A DNA stretch of 64,000 nucleotides from Pseudomonadota bacterium (GCA_018242295.1 JAFECE010000002.1:186001-250000); one strand, 5' to 3'; counted from the stretch's first letter, positions 16,515 through 26,287 are shown. Program-made: numbers and translations. Notes: a model not told the origin generated them from the sequence alone.

Positions 16515-17297
16515 TTAATACCTGAATTGCTCCGCCAGCACCCGCTCTTCGAGCCCATGTTCGCGATCGAACATCATGAAGAGCTCGATGGCGCGCGCCT
16601 GCTCGATATCGACCTTCACCACATGCCGGGTCTCGAAGTGATCGGCGACGGCGCTGACCGGCCGCTTCTCCTCCTCCAGAACGGTGATCGTGATGTGCAC
16701 CTTGTTGGGAACGAGGGCGCCGCGCCAGCGCCTTGGCCGAAAAGGGCTGATGGGCGTCACCGCCAGCAGCTGCGACTTGATCGGCAGGATGGGTCCGTGC
16801 GCCGATAGATTATAGGCGGTCGACCCGGCCGGGGTCGAAACCAGAACTCCATCGCAAATAAGCTCTTCGAGCCGCATCTTGCCGTCGATGGCGATCTGCA
16901 ACTTGGCCGCCTGATAGCGCTGGCGAAAGAGCGATATCTCGTTGATCGCCAAGCTCTTGTGCGCCTTGCCCGCCGAGTCCGTTGCGATCATCGAAAGCGG
17001 ATGAATGCGGCTGATCTCGGCAGCAGTAAGCCGCTCGATCAGGTCATCTTCCCGGTAATCGTTCATGAGGAAGCCGACGGAACCGCGGTTCATGCCGTAA
17101 ATCGGTATCTTATCGTTGATGAAGCGGTGTAGCGTCTGCAACATGAAGCCGTCGCCGCCGAGCGCGACGATGGCATCGGCTTTGTGGGGCTCGGTCTCTC
17201 CGTAGCGCTTGATCAAGGCGGCCTGCGCTTCGATCGCTTCGGGAACTTCGCTCGCGACGAAGGCGATGCGTTCGAATTTGTGCTTTTCTTTCGCCAT
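16515..17297 (-). CDS. nadK: NAD kinase
   Basis: A 260-residue NAD kinase that makes NADP from NAD. It shows the nucleotide motif GGDG at residues 47-50 ([10 protein letters not shown]), then [13 protein letters not shown] and the second motif AINEISLFR. The glycine-rich [20 protein letters not shown] forms the active-site loop. The short form without an N-terminal extension is typical of alphaproteobacteria. It is divergent from cutA, with the starts about 55 bases apart. Confidence 0.95.
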   Translation of the reverse strand: MAKEKHKFERIAFVASEVPEAIEAQAALIKRYGETEPHKADAIVALGGDGFMLQTLHRFINDKIPIYGMNRGSVGFLMNDYREDDLIERLTAAEISRIHPLSMIATDSAGKAHKSLAINEISLFRQRYQAAKLQIAIDGKMRLEELICDGVLVSTPAGSTAYNLSAHGPILPIKSQLLAVTPISPFRPRRWRGALVPNKVHITITVLEEEKRPVSAVADHFETRHVVKVDIEQARAIELFMMFDREHGLEERVLAEQFRY

Positions 17298-17351
17298 CTA
17301 GGCCCTTCGATTCCTGAGGGGTCGCGCAGCAAGGCAGGGAAGCTCGCCCAA

Positions 17352-17732
17352 GTGCCGGCAAACGACAAGCCCCCCACGCGAGATATCGGAGAGCGCAACG
17401 CTCCGCCAGTCGCCGATGTGGTGATGATTTATGCGACGTTCCCCGATCGGCAGGCGGCGCTGGCGCTGGGCCGGGATCTGGTCGAGCAAGGCTTGGCGGG
17501 ATGCATCAACGTGCTGCCGTCCATGACGTCGGTCTATGTCTGGAAAGGCGAAACGGAAACCGCCGAAGAAGCCGTGCTGATCGCCAAGCTCGCGCGCGCC
17601 GGAGCCGATCGGGCCGTCGCGCATATTATTGCCAATCATCCCTATGAGACGCCTGCAGTCCTGGTGGTGCCGGTGGTCGGGGGAAGTTCCGATTATCTGA
17701 AATGGGTTGCGGACGGAACGCGGCAGGTCTGA
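17352..17732 (+). CDS. cutA: Divalent-cation tolerance protein CutA
   Basis: A CutA1 family protein of about 126 residues from GTG 17352, or 102 from the ATG at 17424. The trimeric fold is recognised by IYATFPDRQAALALG, GLAGCINVLPSMTSVYVWKGE, and HPYETPAVLVVPV with the C-terminal DYLKWVADGT. CutA binds divalent metals and is linked to copper tolerance; its biochemical role is unsettled. The exact start is uncertain because the N-terminal extension has a weak ribosome site. Confidence 0.88.
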   Translation: MPANDKPPTRDIGERNAPPVADVVMIYATFPDRQAALALGRDLVEQGLAGCINVLPSMTSVYVWKGETETAEEAVLIAKLARAGADRAVAHIIANHPYETPAVLVVPVVGGSSDYLKWVADGTRQV

Positions 17733-17737
17733 CGCGG

Positions 17738-18844
17738 TCAATAGACGCCGCCGAGCGATAGCATCAAGTTATACCGCGGAGTGCCAGGGCGGGGACGACC
17801 ACGGTCTGAGGCATGCTTTCGTCTCGGTCTGTCTTCTGAATAGGAGTGCCGGGATTTTCGTTTGACCGTGTTTGGGCTGACATCGGCGTCTGCGGGAAGC
17901 ACCGGAACAGCGGCATTGCCATCGCCCGTGAGGTTGTCCGAATCCCCGTTCTGATTGAGTGCCGCGACATTGGAGGGTACGCGCGCGTCCTCCTGCGCCG
18001 GGACAATAGTAATCCGCTTCCACTGCGAAGAGCTATTGGCCGGCGCCGCCACCGGTGCTTCGGGAATGGGCGCGCCGACCGACATGCGACCCGGCAGCAA
18101 ATCCGAACGCGTTACAGTAGGAACGTCGGCGACCTTCTCGTCCTGAAGCCACGGCAGCTTTTCGGGCTCCGACGTCACGGCTGGCTGGTCTTTGGCCGCA
18201 AGACGCTCAGCGGCCAATCGGCGCTCCTCGAGCCGCTTTGATTTTTTCGTCGCCTGAGCGACGACGGCGCGTGGCACGCAGCGGTCGCCGTCGGAAATTT
18301 GACCGGCCGGACATTCCGCCGTGCATACAATGTCCTGATGGCTCTGGACGAGAGCGAGCAACACATAGTCGGGATTGTCGAAAGGCAGGGTGGCGTTGGC
18401 GCGGTCCATGAACGCCGCCATCGCGCGCCGCGTCGCCGCGTTCCAAGTGCCGGTGATCTCGCCGCCGTAGCAGCCGACGCGTCTCAGCTCGCGCTGCAGA
18501 TCGCTTGCGAGCTCTGCACGCGTTTCAGGATCGACCGGATTCGCCGACTTAAGCGGCGCCGCGACGGCGCGATCGGATTGCACGACAGTCGACCAAGTCT
18601 GAGGCTTCTGCGAGGAGGGAGCGGCAGGCCCCGAAGCTTCCTCGGGGATCACCTCGCGAAAAGCCGGTGACTCGGCTGAGAAAACGCGTGTGTCCGTGTC
18701 GCTGCGATAAACGCGATCCGGCGCGGCGGAGATCCGAACGACTTCGTTGAGGTCTTCTGAGTGGTCTGATGCGGGAAACAGATAGCTATAGGCGGCGACC
18801 ATGGCAGTGGCCGTCAGCAACAGCACTCCACCCAAGCGCGACAT
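17738..18844 (-). CDS. Membrane-anchored protein with peptidoglycan-binding-like domain
   Basis: A 368-residue protein with one N-terminal membrane segment (LGGVLLLTATAMVAAYSYLF). A divergent peptidoglycan-binding module at about 110-170 is ELASDLQRELRRVGCYGGEITGTWNAATRRAM (key parts LQRELRRVGCY and GTWNAATRRAM). A Cys-containing segment CTAECPAGQISDGDRCVPR follows, then a long Pro/Ala/Arg-rich disordered tail. Rhizobial proteins of this layout are periplasmic with an N-terminal anchor. The function is unknown; the domain suggests cell-wall contact. The ATG at 18844 was chosen just before the membrane segment. Confidence 0.65.
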   Translation of the reverse strand: MSRLGGVLLLTATAMVAAYSYLFPASDHSEDLNEVVRISAAPDRVYRSDTDTRVFSAESPAFREVIPEEASGPAAPSSQKPQTWSTVVQSDRAVAAPLKSANPVDPETRAELASDLQRELRRVGCYGGEITGTWNAATRRAMAAFMDRANATLPFDNPDYVLLALVQSHQDIVCTAECPAGQISDGDRCVPRAVVAQATKKSKRLEERRLAAERLAAKDQPAVTSEPEKLPWLQDEKVADVPTVTRSDLLPGRMSVGAPIPEAPVAAPANSSSQWKRITIVPAQEDARVPSNVAALNQNGDSDNLTGDGNAAVPVLPADADVSPNTVKRKSRHSYSEDRPRRKHASDRGRPRPGTPRYNLMLSLGGVY

Positions 18845-19582
18845 GGCGCAAACTCCAACCAACACATACGCACAGCGCAGCTCCAGGTCGTGGCGAAGGC
18901 AACGGCGCTGACGCATGCAGGGGCGAATGTATCACCCGGCGCAACTTGGTAAACGCCAAAAGCGTATCGTCGATGACGACGCATGACTGCAGCGCGAAAA
19001 TCTCGTGGATTGAGCGCGGCTGCGTGACACTCGCCGGTTCGCCTCGCCACAATTGCGTCGTGCATAAGTCTTCCACGACCGGTGCAAAAGCTCTTGATAA
19101 CCGGCCCTTTTCAACCGCTCCGGACTGGGGGCGGGCACCTTGCCGGGCGTCCGCGGCGCGCCGGTCACGCGACACTACAATTCTGATTCTCCTGAGAATT
19201 CGGATTCACACGGGCAGGCGACTCAGTTACGGCTCAGGGCGAGGGGAGTTTAATTCGCGTAGTTTTCCACCCTTGCAGTTGCCCTGAGGGAAAAAGTTTT
19301 CCACCTCTGATTTCTTGCGGCGAAATCGTGGCGATACTTTGGGGCGGTGTTGGGAGTGGTTGCTCTTGGCTTGCTTGGTTGCGCGGTCTCCGCGTCGCTC
19401 GTCTGCCGGTGTCATGGGGATGACATCGGAGCTCACAGCCGAACGAAACGGACATCATGGCACCCACGCCCGTTGTGCGTTCCGGAGCCTGGTCGGCGTC
19501 CCCCCTCGGACGCAAAGACCACAACGAAATGGCCGGTGTTGTTTCGCGTAACGAAGCCGGCCTTCACAGGAGAGGGCACACG
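18845..19582. other. Long intergenic region without a convincing gene
   Basis: About 740 bases with several overlapping open frames on both strands, none with recognisable composition or ribosome site. Two AGTTTTCCACC copies stand near 19259-19308 and resemble imperfect DnaA boxes (consensus TTATCCACA). I see no tRNA, CRISPR or IS end. Confidence 0.4.
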
Positions 19583-20917
19583 ATGAGACACGTTTTAGGC
19601 GTGTTGGGGGTTCTAGCAGCAGGCGTATTGCTCGCCGTATCCGCTGCGATGAACTGGCGTTTTGGCTTCAGTCTCGGACGAACCGAGCTCGACGGCCAAA
19701 TCTACGGCGCAGCATCAGCTGCCGCCGACTGCATGAAAGCACTGGTACCGTTTTTCTTCTTTGCCGCAGTTCGAAACAGGATCTGGTCGCAGGCGACTGC
19801 GTCAGCGCTCGTCTGGGTGGTCGTGACGGCCTATTCCATGACGTCCGCGCTTGGCCATGCCGCTCTGAACCGGTTCGATACGACCGGGCATCGTGCGCAA
19901 GAGGCTCAGGCCTATCAGGATCTGAGAGGCGAGCTGAAGCGCGCGGAAGAGCAGGCCGGGTGGATCCCTCAGCATCGTCCCTATGACGCGGTGCAGAGCC
20001 AGATCGACGGCATGAAGATGCAGAAGGCCTGGCAGTGGTCTGACGGCTGTAAGAACGTCAATTCGAAAACCGAACGGACATTCTGCCAGCAGTTGACGGC
20101 TCTTGACTCCGAGCTCGCATCTGCAAGTTCGGCCAAGACAGCCGAAGCGCGCATCGCCGAGCTCAGAGCGAAGATCGATGCGACCGCAGGGTCACCTGCT
20201 CTCTCCGAAGCTGATCCGCAAGCCAAGGTTCTGACCGAGCTTGCGAATGCGTTCTTCCCGAGCGTCAAGATCGAAAACGTTCAGATGGCGTTGACATTGT
20301 TCGTCGCGTTGCTGCTCGAAATCGGTTCTGGGTTCGGCATGTACGTCGCATTCAGCCAATGGCGTCTCTATGATCGCCAGCCTAAGCCTGTCACGCCGAG
20401 AATGGCGCTGACGGAAGAAAGCACCGCTGCGGCAGCGGTGGCGGTTCCGGTGCTCACACCGGTGACCGTTGAAACGAAAAAGCCGCGTTCAGGCGCCAAT
20501 GACAACCGGTCGATCGAGATTCCTCTCGAAGCACCCGTTGCCCCGGCGCGAGCAATCGAAGCTCAGCCCGCAGAAGTGCATCAGGTTGAGACGAAAGTTG
20601 CTGAAACCCGCAGCACGATGCCGGTACGGCGTCTTGCTCCCGAAACCAATACGGAACGTTTCTACAAGGAGAACATCGAGGTCCGCGACGGATCGAGCGT
20701 CACGGCTACTGAACTCTACGAGGATTATTGTTCATGGTGTGAATCTAAGAACAAGGAGCCCGCAGCACTTCCGAGCTTTGCACGTGAATTCGCCGAGCTC
20801 GGCGTGAAAAAGGAAAAGGTAGCCGGCCGGGTGCGCTACATCGGTATCGCACTCAAGTCCGACATGGTTCTCGAGGAGGCTACGAAATCGCCTCTCTTCG
20901 GCACGGTCGCAGCCTAG
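19583..20917 (+). CDS. Membrane protein with primase/D5-like C-terminal domain
   Basis: A 444-residue protein. Three membrane segments lie in the N-terminal 100 residues (HVLGVLGVLAAGVLLAVSAA; ADCMKALVPFFFFAAV; ASALVWVVVTAYS). A Cys-containing coiled region at about 105-220 precedes a fourth segment (LTLFVALLLEIGSGFGMYVA), then a Pro/Glu linker. The C-terminal ~75-residue domain (FYKENIEVRDGSS, ELYEDYCSWCESKN, KEKVAGRVRYIGI) resembles the DNA-binding C-terminal domain of phage P4-type primases and plasmid replication proteins. This suggests a mobile-element origin and a membrane-DNA link; the function is unknown. AGGAGAGG precedes the ATG, and two strong terminators follow. Confidence 0.7.
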   Translation: MRHVLGVLGVLAAGVLLAVSAAMNWRFGFSLGRTELDGQIYGAASAAADCMKALVPFFFFAAVRNRIWSQATASALVWVVVTAYSMTSALGHAALNRFDTTGHRAQEAQAYQDLRGELKRAEEQAGWIPQHRPYDAVQSQIDGMKMQKAWQWSDGCKNVNSKTERTFCQQLTALDSELASASSAKTAEARIAELRAKIDATAGSPALSEADPQAKVLTELANAFFPSVKIENVQMALTLFVALLLEIGSGFGMYVAFSQWRLYDRQPKPVTPRMALTEESTAAAAVAVPVLTPVTVETKKPRSGANDNRSIEIPLEAPVAPARAIEAQPAEVHQVETKVAETRSTMPVRRLAPETNTERFYKENIEVRDGSSVTATELYEDYCSWCESKNKEPAALPSFAREFAELGVKKEKVAGRVRYIGIALKSDMVLEEATKSPLFGTVAA

Positions 20918-20934
20918 CGCTGCTTCCTGAAACG

Positions 20935-20961
20935 AAAGGCCCGCTTCGGCGGGCCTTTTTT
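20935..20961 (+). terminator. Rho-independent terminator 1
   Basis: A perfect stem AAAGGCCCGC/GCGGGCCTTT with a TTCG loop and a T-run, 17 bases after the stop of the membrane protein gene. Confidence 0.9.
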
Positions 20962-20983
20962 ATTGCAAGTTTTTGACTTCGAC

Positions 20984-21010
20984 GGCCCGCCCAGTGCGGG
21001 CCTTTTTTTT
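20984..21010 (+). terminator. Rho-independent terminator 2
   Basis: Stem GGCCCGC/GCGGGCC, loop CCAGT, then eight T. It stands 22 bases after terminator 1 and uses the same stem core, so it looks like a duplicated terminator. Confidence 0.88.
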
Positions 21011-21147
21011 GGATAAGATTATGCCGTACGTGATGCGCCTGCTTGTCTGCGGGAACGGCGTTATGGCCGTTGAATGTCATTATTCCGGCATCCGAAGCGC
21101 ATACCTCGACCAACCGCCCGAAGATCGTGCAGGCGCGGAGCTCGAAA

Positions 21148-22347
21148 ATGAAGATCGACATCACAAGCCAGGAATTTTTTCGCGATCCAGCCGCGGCCGT
21201 TGCTCGGCTGCGCGCCATGGGGCCCGTCGTTGAGACGCATTTTCCCATCGTCGGCAAGGTTTGGATCACGACCACTTACGAGCTTGCCGGTCGCGTCCTG
21301 AAGGATAGCGGGACGTTCACGCTCAGGAAGAACGGCGGCGCGGTCGCAGGTCTCCGTTGGTGGATGCCCCGCGTCGTCCGCTCTGTCTCAAACAACATGC
21401 TGACCATGGACGAGCCGGACCATACGCGGCTCAGGGAAATCGTTGATGAAGCCTTTCGCCGTCGCGCCGTCCTCGACATGGAGCCGCGTATTCGTGCCAT
21501 CACGGACACGTTGGCGAATGAGCTCTTCGCAGACGGCAGCCCCGCCGATGTCGTGGATCGTTATTCGCGGCGCGTCCCCCTCGCCGTTATTTGCGAAGTA
21601 CTGGGGTTGCCTCAGGCAGATCGGCCGCGCTTCATGGCCTGGACCAACAGTTTCACGCGGCTCACCAATGTCATGGGTTTTTTCGGGTTGATCCCGGCCA
21701 TGATTTCCATGAAGCGCTATCTCGAAGGGCAGCTCGATATCGCGCGCAAGAACGGTGGCGAAGGTCTGATTGCAGAACTTGTCCGGGTCGAAAAGGAGGG
21801 CGGCAGGATCAGCAGCGAGGAGATGGTCTCGATGGTGTTCCTGTTGCTCGGCGCCGGCACCGAGACGACGACGCACCTGATCAGCGGATCGGTATTCGAA
21901 CTCCTCCGTAATCCCGAGCGGCGCGATTGGCTCGAAAAGGACTGGTCCAGAATCAATCTCGCAATTGAAGAGTTCTTGCGCTTCGTCTCGCCGGTACAGT
22001 TTTCAAAGCCACGTTATATCCGGAAGGATATTGAACTCGGCGGTGTCCGCTTGCCGGCCGGCGACAAAATCATGGCAATGATCGTGGCCGCCAACATGGA
22101 TCCGGCGGAGTCCGAACACCCCGAGGTGCTCGATCTCGATCGCCGCCCGAACCGCCATCTCGCCTTTGGATCCGGGATCCATTTCTGCCTCGGTCATCAG
22201 CTCGCACGGATCGAAGGCAAGTGCGCGCTGGAGGCATTGTTGATACGTTGGCCAAAGCTCGAGCTAGCCGTGCCAGAGACTGAAATCAGATGGCGGGCAC
22301 GACCGGGCATCCGGGCCATCGCCAGCCTGCCCGTCATTAGCAAGTGA
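21148..22347 (+). CDS. Cytochrome P450
   Basis: A 399-residue bacterial class I P450. The oxygen-activation I-helix is LLGAGTETTTHLI (about residue 235). The ExxR-type K helix is in AIEEFLRFVSPVQ, and the heme loop FGSGIHFCLGHQLAR has the thiolate Cys at about 347. It is soluble, with no membrane anchor, and should insert oxygen with electrons from ferredoxin; no redox partner gene is adjacent. The ATG at 21148 follows GCGGAG. The 3' end overlaps the convergent peptidase gene by 11 bases. The substrate is unknown. Confidence 0.93.
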   Translation: MKIDITSQEFFRDPAAAVARLRAMGPVVETHFPIVGKVWITTTYELAGRVLKDSGTFTLRKNGGAVAGLRWWMPRVVRSVSNNMLTMDEPDHTRLREIVDEAFRRRAVLDMEPRIRAITDTLANELFADGSPADVVDRYSRRVPLAVICEVLGLPQADRPRFMAWTNSFTRLTNVMGFFGLIPAMISMKRYLEGQLDIARKNGGEGLIAELVRVEKEGGRISSEEMVSMVFLLLGAGTETTTHLISGSVFELLRNPERRDWLEKDWSRINLAIEEFLRFVSPVQFSKPRYIRKDIELGGVRLPAGDKIMAMIVAANMDPAESEHPEVLDLDRRPNRHLAFGSGIHFCLGHQLARIEGKCALEALLIRWPKLELAVPETEIRWRARPGIRAIASLPVISK

Positions 22348-24496
22348 GACCGGCCACCTTCACCGCGAACGCGTAGTTGAAGGCCGTGTCCTTGAGGCCA
22401 TCGAAGCGGCCCGATGCGCCGCCGTGACCCGCGCCCATGTTGGTCTTGAGAAGCACGAGCCTGTCGCTCGCGTTCAGCGTCCTGAGCTTGGCGATCCACT
22501 TCGCAGGCTCCCAATAGGTCACGCGCGGATCGGTGAGGCCGGCGAGCGCCAGGATGTGCGGATAGTTTTTCGCAGCGACATTGTCATAGGGCGAATAGCT
22601 CCGGATGTAGTCGAAGTCCTCTTTGCTCGCGAGAGGATTTCCCCACTCGGGCCACTCCGGAGGCGTCAGCGGCAGGTCTTTGTCGAGCATCGTGTTCAGC
22701 ACGTCGACGAACGGCACGTCGGCGATAATCGCGAGGAAAAGATCGGGCGCCATGTTGGCGATTGCGCCCATCAGCATCCCGCCCGCCGATCCACCGTTCG
22801 CGACGATCCGGCCGCGCTGCGTGAAGCCTTCCGAAATCAGATGTTCGCCCGCGGCGATGAAATCGGTGAAGGTGTTTTTCTTCTTCTTCATCTTGCCGTT
22901 GGTGTACCAGCGATAGCCCTTGTCCTTGCCGCCGCGAATGTGCGCGATCGCAAAGATGAAGCCTCGGTCGACGAGCGAGAGCCGCCCGGTCGAAAACGAC
23001 GCCGGCATCGCGATGCCGTACGCGCCGTAGCCGTAGAGGAAAAGCGGCGCCGAGCCATCGAGCGGCGTCGTCTTCTTGTAGAGCAAGGTGACGGGAACCA
23101 GCTCGCCATCCGGCGCCGGAGCGAGGAGACGCCGCGTCACATAATCCGCCGGATTGTGCCCGCTCGGGATTTCCTGGCGCTTGCGCAAGGTCCGCTCGCG
23201 CGTCGACATGTCGTAATCGTACGTCTCCGCCGGCGTCGTCATCGACGAATAGGTGAAGCGGATCCGCGTCGTCTCGAACTCATAACCGGAGCTGAGGCCG
23301 AGTGCGTAAGCCTCTTCGTCGAAGGCGATGGAGTGCTCGCCGGAGAGGTCGAGAAATGTGTCGCCCTCTGGCTTCAGCGGCGTAATGACGAGGCGCGGCA
23401 AGCTCTCTTCGCGCTCGAGCCGCACAAGGTAGTCTTGAAACACGCTGACATCGATGATCAGCCGCCCGGGCTTGTGGGCGACGATCTCCCGCCAGTTTTC
23501 TTCTACCGGATTCTCGACAGGCGCCGTCACGATGCGGAAATCTTCCGCCGCCTCCGAGTTCGTCGCGATGACGAGACGCGGCCCATGATGCTCGACGCTG
23601 TATTGGTGGCCGACGCGGCGAGGTGCGACGAGTCTCGGACCGGCACCGGTATTCGCGGCATCAATGAGACGGACTTCGCTCGTCTCGTGGTCGTGGATGT
23701 CGATGACGATGAACTTCCGCGATTGCGTTGACGACAGTCCGACGAAGAAGCCGGAATCGGGTTCGGCGTAGACGAGCTTGTCTTCCGATGCCGGTGTTCC
23801 GAGTTCGTGGCTGTAGACGAACAGCGGCCGCTGGTGCTCGTCGACCTTGATGTAGAACAGCGTCTTCCCGTCGTTCGACCATTCGAGGCCGCCATGCGTG
23901 TCGGGAATTTCGTCGGCGAGATCGTCGCCCGTGGTGAGATCGCGAACGCGGACGGTGTAAAGCTCCGAGCCCTTGTCGTCGGTGGCGTAGGCAAGCAGCT
24001 TGTGATCACCGGAATGGGCGGTCGCGCCGAGATCCCAGTAGCCCTTGCCTTCGGCTTCCTTGTTGCCGTCGAGAAGAACCTGCGCGTCGTCCACCGAGCC
24101 GCCGCGCGGAATGCGGCAGAGCTGAGCGTATTGCCCGCCTTTGACGAAGCGCGGGAAGTATTCGAATGGCCCGTGCGGTTGGGGAACTTGCCGGTCGTCT
24201 TCCTTGAGACGCGCCTTCATCTCGGCGAAGAGCGTTGCCTGCAGCTCTTCCGTGTCGGCGAGCATCGCTTTCGTATAGGCGTTTTCCGCTTCGAGATGGC
24301 TCCGGATCGCCGGCGCAAGCACGTCGGGCTTCCGCATGACCTCCTGCCAGTTCTCTGCGCGAAGCCAGGCATAATTGTCGCTGAGCGTGACGCCATGGTG
24401 GGTCACGACCGCCGGCAGGCGCTCAGCAACAGGCGGGCGCGGCTGCCCCGCAGTCTCGTCTTCGATCTGAGCAGACGTCTTCGTTTGGCCGGTCAT
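22337..24496 (-). CDS. ptrB: Oligopeptidase B (S9A prolyl oligopeptidase family)
   Basis: A 719-residue serine peptidase with an N-terminal beta-propeller (about 80-430). The alpha/beta hydrolase domain follows: YGYGAYGIAMPASFS, then nucleophile Ser at about 570 in NGGSAGGMLMG. The acidic block DVLNTMLDKDLPLTPPEWPEWGNP is typical of PtrB, and the catalytic His lies in GAGHGGASGR. It cleaves small peptides after basic residues in the cytoplasm. The ATG at 24496 was chosen; the open frame continues 23 codons further. Convergent with the P450 gene. Confidence 0.93.
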   Translation of the reverse strand: MTGQTKTSAQIEDETAGQPRPPVAERLPAVVTHHGVTLSDNYAWLRAENWQEVMRKPDVLAPAIRSHLEAENAYTKAMLADTEELQATLFAEMKARLKEDDRQVPQPHGPFEYFPRFVKGGQYAQLCRIPRGGSVDDAQVLLDGNKEAEGKGYWDLGATAHSGDHKLLAYATDDKGSELYTVRVRDLTTGDDLADEIPDTHGGLEWSNDGKTLFYIKVDEHQRPLFVYSHELGTPASEDKLVYAEPDSGFFVGLSSTQSRKFIVIDIHDHETSEVRLIDAANTGAGPRLVAPRRVGHQYSVEHHGPRLVIATNSEAAEDFRIVTAPVENPVEENWREIVAHKPGRLIIDVSVFQDYLVRLEREESLPRLVITPLKPEGDTFLDLSGEHSIAFDEEAYALGLSSGYEFETTRIRFTYSSMTTPAETYDYDMSTRERTLRKRQEIPSGHNPADYVTRRLLAPAPDGELVPVTLLYKKTTPLDGSAPLFLYGYGAYGIAMPASFSTGRLSLVDRGFIFAIAHIRGGKDKGYRWYTNGKMKKKKNTFTDFIAAGEHLISEGFTQRGRIVANGGSAGGMLMGAIANMAPDLFLAIIADVPFVDVLNTMLDKDLPLTPPEWPEWGNPLASKEDFDYIRSYSPYDNVAAKNYPHILALAGLTDPRVTYWEPAKWIAKLRTLNASDRLVLLKTNMGAGHGGASGRFDGLKDTAFNYAFAVKVAGLTC

Positions 24497-24837
24497 AGGG
24501 CGGGGACCTTTTCGATGATGAGAGCGGATTTGGCTTCTTCTCGACCGCCGAGGCGTGCGCGTCAACGCGCCATCATGACGGAGTAATGACCAGATGAAGA
24601 AGGGCGCCGGCCAAGAATTAGCGATGTCGTAATCTAAATAGCAGCTGAGATTGACAAGGAAGTCGTCATGTAGTCAAAGCTTTCGCAAGTGAAGTCGAGT
24701 TGATCTCCTTGTCTACTTCGTGATTTCGAGATCCGCGACAGGCCGTGTCGGTAACGACGGCGCAAGGGCGGGATGTAGATATGGACGTGCGTTCGGCAGC
24801 GGGCTTTCGCCCGCCAGAGGATGTGGAAGACAGGCGG
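24497..24837. other. Intergenic leader upstream of mucR
   Basis: About 340 bases between the divergent ptrB and mucR starts, AT-richer than the coding DNA around it near 24600-24730. MucR genes are commonly autoregulated through AT-rich upstream DNA, which this could provide. No RNA gene or repeat is recognised. Confidence 0.35.
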
Positions 24838-25245
24838 ATGGATAGTTCAGCTTCTCCCGAGCTTGTGACGATTACTGCCACGATCGTCGCGGCCTACGTC
24901 AGCAACAACTCGATCTCATCGACCGAACTGCCGGGTTTGATTGCGGAAACCCACGCCGCGCTGAGCCGCGCCGCCGGTCGCACCGTGCCGCAGGAGCGGG
25001 AAGAGACGAAGCCGAAAGTCGCAGTGAAGAAATCGGTCATGCCGGATTTCATCGTCTGCCTCGAAGACGGCAAGAAGTTCAAATCGCTGAAGCGCCACCT
25101 GCGGACGCACTACAACTTGTCGCCGGAGGAGTACCGCGAGAAGTGGGGTCTGCCGCCGGATTATCCGATGGTTGCGCCGAACTATGCCAATGCGCGGTCG
25201 CAGCTCGCCAAGAAGATGGGCCTTGGCACCCGCCGCGAAAAATAA
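24838..25245 (+). CDS. mucR: MucR/Ros-family zinc-finger transcriptional regulator
   Basis: A 135-residue regulator from ATG 24838; earlier GTG 24745 and ATG 24781 are in frame. The N-terminal oligomerisation part is [19 protein letters not shown] with [12 protein letters not shown]. The single Cys-containing zinc-finger region is [20 protein letters not shown], then [19 protein letters not shown] and the conserved tail [22 protein letters not shown]. The usual second zinc Cys is not obvious: the finger reads C-x4[14 protein letters not shown], as in many MucR that have only one Cys. It binds AT-rich DNA as a global H-NS-like repressor. The length fits the family from 24838. Confidence 0.92.
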   Translation: MDSSASPELVTITATIVAAYVSNNSISSTELPGLIAETHAALSRAAGRTVPQEREETKPKVAVKKSVMPDFIVCLEDGKKFKSLKRHLRTHYNLSPEEYREKWGLPPDYPMVAPNYANARSQLAKKMGLGTRREK

Positions 25246-25260
25246 GTCCGCGTCTTAACG

Positions 25261-25578
25261 CTACGGCTCTCGTCTCTGGTCTGATTTTTTTGGGCCGCCG
25301 CGAGAGCGCTTTCCGGATTGCGAAAGTTCGAACTCCGCAAGCGACCGCCGCTCGTCCTTCAGCAAGCGAACGAGCTTCGCGTGACGCGCGACATTGTAGG
25401 CCGGACTACCCGCGATCCCGCGCCGCCGCTCCTTCCGAAGCTCGCGCTCGATAACGGCGACGAGCTTCTTTCTCCCCTCGGCGGTCCGGTTGCCAAGATC
25501 TCGTGGCCAGAGCGGCAAGAGTTGCAGGGCATCGCCGGCGCCGCTAGCCTCTGAATTGTGAGAGTTGGAGCGCCACAT
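25261..25578 (-). CDS. Small conserved hypothetical protein
   Basis: A 105-residue basic protein starting MWRSNSHNSE. It contains LQLLPLWPRDLGNRTAEGRK, then an Arg-rich helix (ERELRKERRRGIAG) and NVARHAKLVRLLKDER. Rhizobiales carry similar short proteins in this neighbourhood, by my recollection. The function is unknown. It is convergent with mucR and divergent from the DnaA-like gene. Confidence 0.6.
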   Translation of the reverse strand: MWRSNSHNSEASGAGDALQLLPLWPRDLGNRTAEGRKKLVAVIERELRKERRRGIAGSPAYNVARHAKLVRLLKDERRSLAEFELSQSGKRSRGGPKKSDQRREP

Positions 25579-25752
25579 ATTTCTGGGCGCCTTTGTGTCT
25601 CGTATCGAAACGCGATTTTGCATAACGCCGACTGTGCGGCGGTCGCGAGATGCGGGGATATCTTTCCGCTGTCCCTATCGCGTTAGGGTGAATAATCGAG
25701 GCGGCAAAAAACTTATCCCCGCGATTTGGGGTAACGGTATTCTTCCGTTGTC

Positions 25753-26268
25753 ATGTCACAGATTCAGTTATCAGTTCAGACCGAGGACGCGGCCACCGAA
25801 GCCGCCATCGACCGCGCGCCGATTAAGCCAAGCTTGCGGCTGGTATGGCGAGCCTCGGCCTCCCCATTAGAGATGCACCAGCGCGGCACGCCTCGTTCAG
25901 GCAGGCGGAAAGTTCTCCACCATTGCCGCGCACGCCTCGCGATCGACATCGCCATATCGAACGTCTTCGGCATCGAGTCCGAAGGTCTTTGGCACGGCAA
26001 GCGCGGCGTCAGAGACGTTGCCGCAGCGAGGCAGGTGGCGATGTATCTCGCACATGTTTGCTGCGGCATGACGTTGACGGAAGTCGGCGCCATGTTCGGC
26101 CGTGACCGCACCACGGTCGCGCACGCATGTTTGAAGGTTGAATATCGCCGCGACGACCCATCGTTTGATCGCGCTCTCGACGTGCTGGGCTGGGCCCTGC
26201 CGACGCTGGTGATGCGCGAAGTCGGCTCAGGCGTGTCGCCATCTCCTGACAAAAACAACCATCAGTAA
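25753..26268 (+). CDS. DnaA domain IV-like DNA-binding protein
   Basis: A 171-residue protein whose central part matches only the C-terminal DNA-binding domain of DnaA: AARQVAMYLAHVCCGMTLTE, then the DnaA-box signature GAMFGRDRTTVAHACLKVE. It has no AAA+ domain. Such proteins are typical of Hyphomicrobiales, beside a DUF6456 gene and mucR/sufE, and may compete with or modulate DnaA. The start MSQIQL follows an AT-rich leader. Confidence 0.85.
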   Translation: MSQIQLSVQTEDAATEAAIDRAPIKPSLRLVWRASASPLEMHQRGTPRSGRRKVLHHCRARLAIDIAISNVFGIESEGLWHGKRGVRDVAAARQVAMYLAHVCCGMTLTEVGAMFGRDRTTVAHACLKVEYRRDDPSFDRALDVLGWALPTLVMREVGSGVSPSPDKNNHQ

Positions 26269-26287
26269 TTGAGACCGGGGACCAGCA

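Noticed and set aside
18786-19175. 129-residue minus-strand open frame upstream of the 17738-18844 gene
   Set aside because: Mixed composition, no ribosome site and overlapping open frames on both strands; not convincing as a gene.
19259-19308. Replication origin with DnaA boxes
   Set aside because: Only two imperfect boxes (TTTTCCACC) and no origin-linked genes nearby.
22424-23731. 435-residue plus-strand open frame
   Set aside because: Shadow of the oligopeptidase B gene, Arg-rich composition and no recognisable motif.
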